Of a DNA stretch of 9,340 nucleotides, positions 7,351-9,340 are shown piece after piece (within the stretch, counting starts at the first letter, position 1; each line of letters opens with the position of its first letter). The DNA is from Candidatus Eiseniibacteriota bacterium (GTDB lineage Bacteria; Eisenbacteria; RBG-16-71-46). The position numbers and the translations under genes are program-made. Location: contig VBPB01000217.1 in NCBI GenBank assembly GCA_005893365.1, positions 1,646 to 10,985 of the forward strand, read 5' to 3'. The notes beneath the pieces were generated by a model. It saw only the letters and a list, made by a program, of their open reading frames with translations, did not search any database and was not told where the DNA came from.

Positions 7351-7614
7351 GCCGATTGGTGGCACCCGGTCTCCGCCCCTTCCGCACGCCCCTCGCACTT
7401 GGTGGATGGTGGCGGGCACAAACGTCCTGTGGGACTCGGATGCCCAGCATCTGTGGTCCGACGCGGCACGGTGAGGATTACAGGCGGGCCGATTGGCGCC
7501 CAGAGCTGGGTACAGGCGGTACCCGCTATTGCTCCTTCAACACGGGTCGCCGTGGCGCATCCGGCTTGAACCCGAAGGAAGTAGACCAGCCCGCTGTCCT
7601 GCATTGGGTTGCCG

Positions 7615-7671
7615 GCTCACAATCCCTTTGGGCTCACCCCCAGCGCGGGTCCGCCCCCGCCTCCGGCATCA
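7615..7671 (+). other. tRNA 3'-end-like segment A (no 5' half)
   Basis: GCGGG (7645-7649) and CCCGC (7656-7660) form a T-stem-like 5-bp stem around a 6-nt loop, one base short of a real T-loop. CTCCGGC follows (7661-7667) as an acceptor-like 3' strand, then A and TCA where CCA would be. Upstream, CTCACAA looks like an anticodon loop but its flanks do not pair, and no GCCGGAG 5' acceptor strand is found. It aligns with segment B over 59 columns with about 45 matches. It ends 15 bases from the stop of the frameshifted membrane-protein gene, in antisense orientation. Confidence 0.5.
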
Positions 7672-7686
7672 AGGCGTGAAGCTCAT

Positions 7687-8641
7687 TCATGCGGGAGGTT
7701 GTGAGCGCCCGCGGAAATGGCGGCCGGTCCAGATCGCGAAGGCGAGATAGGGCACGACCATCGCGCTCAGTATCCACGGCATCCGACGCGCCAGCATCGT
7801 CGCGATCTGCGCCGATTCTGGCGTGCGGGCGACCGTACTCATGTGCCGCGTCCACGCGTCCGGTCCCGCTACTAGCATGGTGACGAGCCACGAGGTCCAC
7901 ACGAGAGCTTGAACGCCGATCAGCGTCCACCAGGCCGCGCGGTTCAGCCGATAGAGTCCCCAAGCGCACCACGCGCTGATAGCAGCGAACACAACATAGA
8001 AGAGGCGGGTCGCGGCGACCGGGAGGAACATCCCGAAGGCGGGGAGTTGGACCGTGGTTATCAGCGCGCCCGGCAGGCAGAAGAGGGCTCCGAACGCGGA
8101 CCACAGACTGAGCGAGAGCACGGACGGAGGGCATGCGTCGGTCCACGACGGCGACGGATGGCGCGCCTCGCACGCCGCCCGAATCCCCTTCGAGCCGTAG
8201 AAGAGAATCATGGCCGCGGGGAGGATGATGAGGAACAGTCCGATGATGACCGCGATGGCGACTCCCGCGACCGCCGCCACCGTCGCACGATCGACACCAG
8301 GGCGCGTCGGAGCGCTCGCCAACATCGCGGGCAGCATGATCGGCACCATGCCGGCAGCAGCGCTGTGCCAGCATCGAGCCGATGCCGAGCCAGACATACG
8401 CCACCGCGAGCCCGCCGAAGAACGCGGCTGCCCCCGCCGTGGCGGCCGGATCTGCGGGCGGCGCCTTCGGCGCGTGCGCGGCGAGCGCGGGCGCCATCAG
8501 CGTCACGAACGCCATCAGCCCGCATAGCAGTCCGAGCAGCAGGACGAGCGCGCCCATCAATGCGAGCGCCGCCCCACGCGGCCTGGGCGGTGGCGCGGTG
8601 GGCCCCGCGTCGTCCTGGGAACCGAAGCTGCGCGCGGCCAT
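7687..8641 (-). pseudogene. Polytopic membrane protein gene with a frameshift
   Basis: Translation starts at ATG 8641, with AGGAGG six bases upstream, and runs in one frame through two hydrophobic helices (about 23-55 and 69-92), reaching WLGIGSMLAQR. There that frame turns into non-membrane, Arg-rich sequence, while the neighbouring frame reads AAGMVPIMLPAMLA and on to a stop at 7687. The second frame has further helices around IAVIIGLFLIILPAAMILFYG, LSLWSAFGALFCLPGALI, LFYVVFAAISAWCAWGLY and WWTLIGVQALVWTSWLV, and a CEARHPSPSWTDACP stretch I recall as typical of an unnamed bacterial membrane family. Joined, the two parts give about 317 residues. The shift lies within about 8350-8365, near GCTGCTGCC, and equals one extra base or two missing. 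It could be a pseudogene, a sequencing error, or +1 frameshifting. Function unknown. Confidence 0.75.
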
Positions 8642-8739
8642 GATCCCCCTCCTAGCATGCGACCGCGCCGGCAGGAGTGCGGCCCGAGGAGACGTGGGTT
8701 CCTGCTACCCGAGGCGAGTGCCGTCAGCCTAGCACTGTC

Positions 8740-9340
8740 TCAGTTATGTGCCAGAACCATCGGCCACCATGTGTCCGAACCTGCTCGGATCGGCACGCAT
8801 GGTGTGCCGTTGATGATTGATTCGACACAGTCTGGGCCGGTCGCAACCCGCTGTCCCGCTGTGGAGTGCGTGCTCAGAATCAACGTGAGGCTCACCCCTC
8901 GTGTGGGTTCGACCCCCACCTCCGGCACCATTTCCAAGCGAGGTGTGGCGTCCCTCACCGAGAATGGCGCGAAGCGTGGCCAACCCGCCATTACCTCGCC
9001 GAAGATGGCGAGACCAGCAAGGGCGCGCGTCGGCTGCTGGTTTGGAACCCCTGTTGCGATCATCTGCTTGTAGGCCGTGCAGTTGGCGACTCCTCGGCAT
9101 ACGATGTCGAATTTGAAGAGCCTTCCGCTCTGGATATCGCCGCTCCAGAATGACGTCCCATCGGGGTTGAGGTTCACTGCGAACCAGAGGTTCTCACCCT
9201 CCACATCGTAGGTCCGGACAAGCACGCCGGCGGGGTCGAAGAGCTTGATGTTGCGGCCATTGGCCACCAGGACACTGCCATCGGCCAGAATCCGCAGCGC
9301 GAAGGCGATACCGCCGATCCTGGCGAAGTCAGAGACCGTG
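8740..9340 (-). CDS. Beta-propeller (NHL/YVTN-like) protein, 5' partial, with foreign C-terminal tail
   Basis: The frame is open to the right edge, so the N-terminus is missing. It reads GGIAFALRILADGSVLVANG, then IKLFDPAGVLVRTYD, then LNPDGTSFWSGDIQSGRLFKFDI and LAGLAIFGEV. The pattern of DGS-x-LVA, LFDP-G, and PDGTSFWSGD with a final FGE is what I know from exported propeller proteins in environmental bacteria, which usually stop soon after FGE. Here FGEV ends near 8992, but the frame continues about 83 more codons to TGA 8740-8742, passing antisense through the tRNA-like segment (giving VPEVGVEPTRG, a familiar spurious translation of tRNA 3' ends) and then structureless sequence. The original stop was probably lost by a rearrangement here. 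The only in-window start is a GTG at 9267, which is probably not real. The propeller family is fairly sure; its role is unknown. Confidence 0.7.
   Translation of the reverse strand, partial: TVSDFARIGGIAFALRILADGSVLVANGRNIKLFDPAGVLVRTYDVEGENLWFAVNLNPDGTSFWSGDIQSGRLFKFDIVCRGVANCTAYKQMIATGVPNQQPTRALAGLAIFGEVMAGWPRFAPFSVRDATPRLEMVPEVGVEPTRGVSLTLILSTHSTAGQRVATGPDCVESIINGTPCVPIRAGSDTWWPMVLAHN
8791..8809 (+). other. Hairpin upstream of tRNA-like segment B
   Basis: CGGCAC (8791-8796) and GTGCCG (8804-8809) form a perfect 6-bp stem with a 7-nt loop. It precedes TTGATTC, which is complementary to GAATCAA just inside segment B. The loop GCATGGT is not anticodon-like. It may belong to a structured element with segment B. 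Confidence 0.3.
8872..8930 (+). other. tRNA 3'-end-like segment B with encoded CCA (no 5' half)
   Basis: GTGGG TTCGACC CCCAC (8903-8919) is a canonical T-arm with the TTCGA loop. CTCCGGC (8920-8926), discriminator A and CCA (8928-8930) follow, as in tRNAs whose acceptor begins GCCGGAG, common among tRNA-Leu. GTGA/TCAC near 8885-8895 could be a long variable arm and CTCAGAA a Leu(CAG)-type anticodon loop. However, its flanks GCGTG and TCAAC do not pair, no D-arm is seen, and the only partial acceptor match upstream is GCCGG at 8836. I therefore call a remnant or integration footprint, not a working tRNA. Confidence 0.6.

Larger units (their letters stand above)
7318..7686. other. Intergenic region upstream of the ABC operon
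   Basis: About 370 bases lie between the ABC operon start and the stop of the frameshifted membrane-protein gene. No credible gene is seen. The stretch holds a candidate -10 box (7345-7350), a hairpin at 7504-7527 (GGGTAC/GTACCC, extended by AGC/GCT past one bulged T), and the first tRNA-3'-end-like segment (7615-7671). Confidence 0.6.

Noticed and set aside
6121..7569. Plus-strand open frame of 482 codons
   Set aside because: It is antisense to the ABC ATPase, whose Walker motifs make the minus strand the coding one.
8836..8930. Complete class II tRNA-Leu(CAG) gene
   Set aside because: GCCGG at 8836 pairs with only five of seven acceptor bases, the anticodon stem does not pair, and there is no recognisable D-arm.
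1..9340. CRISPR array, integrase, or complete insertion sequence
   Set aside because: No regularly spaced direct repeats, no integrase or intact transposase motifs, and no terminal inverted repeats with target duplications were seen.

Overview
The window is GC-rich bacterial DNA. It carries many exported proteins: a BNR-repeat propeller, an Ig-like protein with an 'SNDP' motif, a thioredoxin-fold lipoprotein and a partial propeller at the right edge. It also has an ABC exporter operon, and ORFs with GC-rich third positions. This mix resembles uncultured environmental phyla such as Eisenbacteria, Gemmatimonadota or Acidobacteriota. That assignment is inference from protein style only; no rRNA or core marker gene is present.

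Left part (1-2950). A truncated seven-Asp-box propeller gene (+) runs in from the left edge. It converges on a small secreted Ig-like protein gene (-), with a strong hairpin between the two stops. Next come about 650 bases without an intact gene, holding a possible eroded IS21 IstA fragment. A small orphan secreted protein with four cysteines (+) follows. It converges on the next operon across a 13-bp perfect inverted repeat.

Middle (2950-7317). A minus-strand unit reads ATPase, then permease (12-bp gap), then a lipoprotein (138-bp gap) with a TPR-like region and a TlpA/thioredoxin-like domain. Both catalytic cysteines of the thioredoxin domain are serine. The ATPase and permease look like one ABC-2 type exporter. 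Whether the lipoprotein works with it is inferred from order and strand alone.

Right part (7318-9340). A membrane-protein gene (-) is split by a frameshift. It lies between two plus-strand segments that look like tRNA 3' ends (T-arm, acceptor 3' strand, CCA or TCA) without matching 5' halves. They are about 76% identical and show a compensatory T-stem base-pair change. The second lies just past the conserved end of a partial propeller gene (-), whose reading frame now runs through it. This region looks like an old rearrangement or integration site and is the least conventional part of the window.
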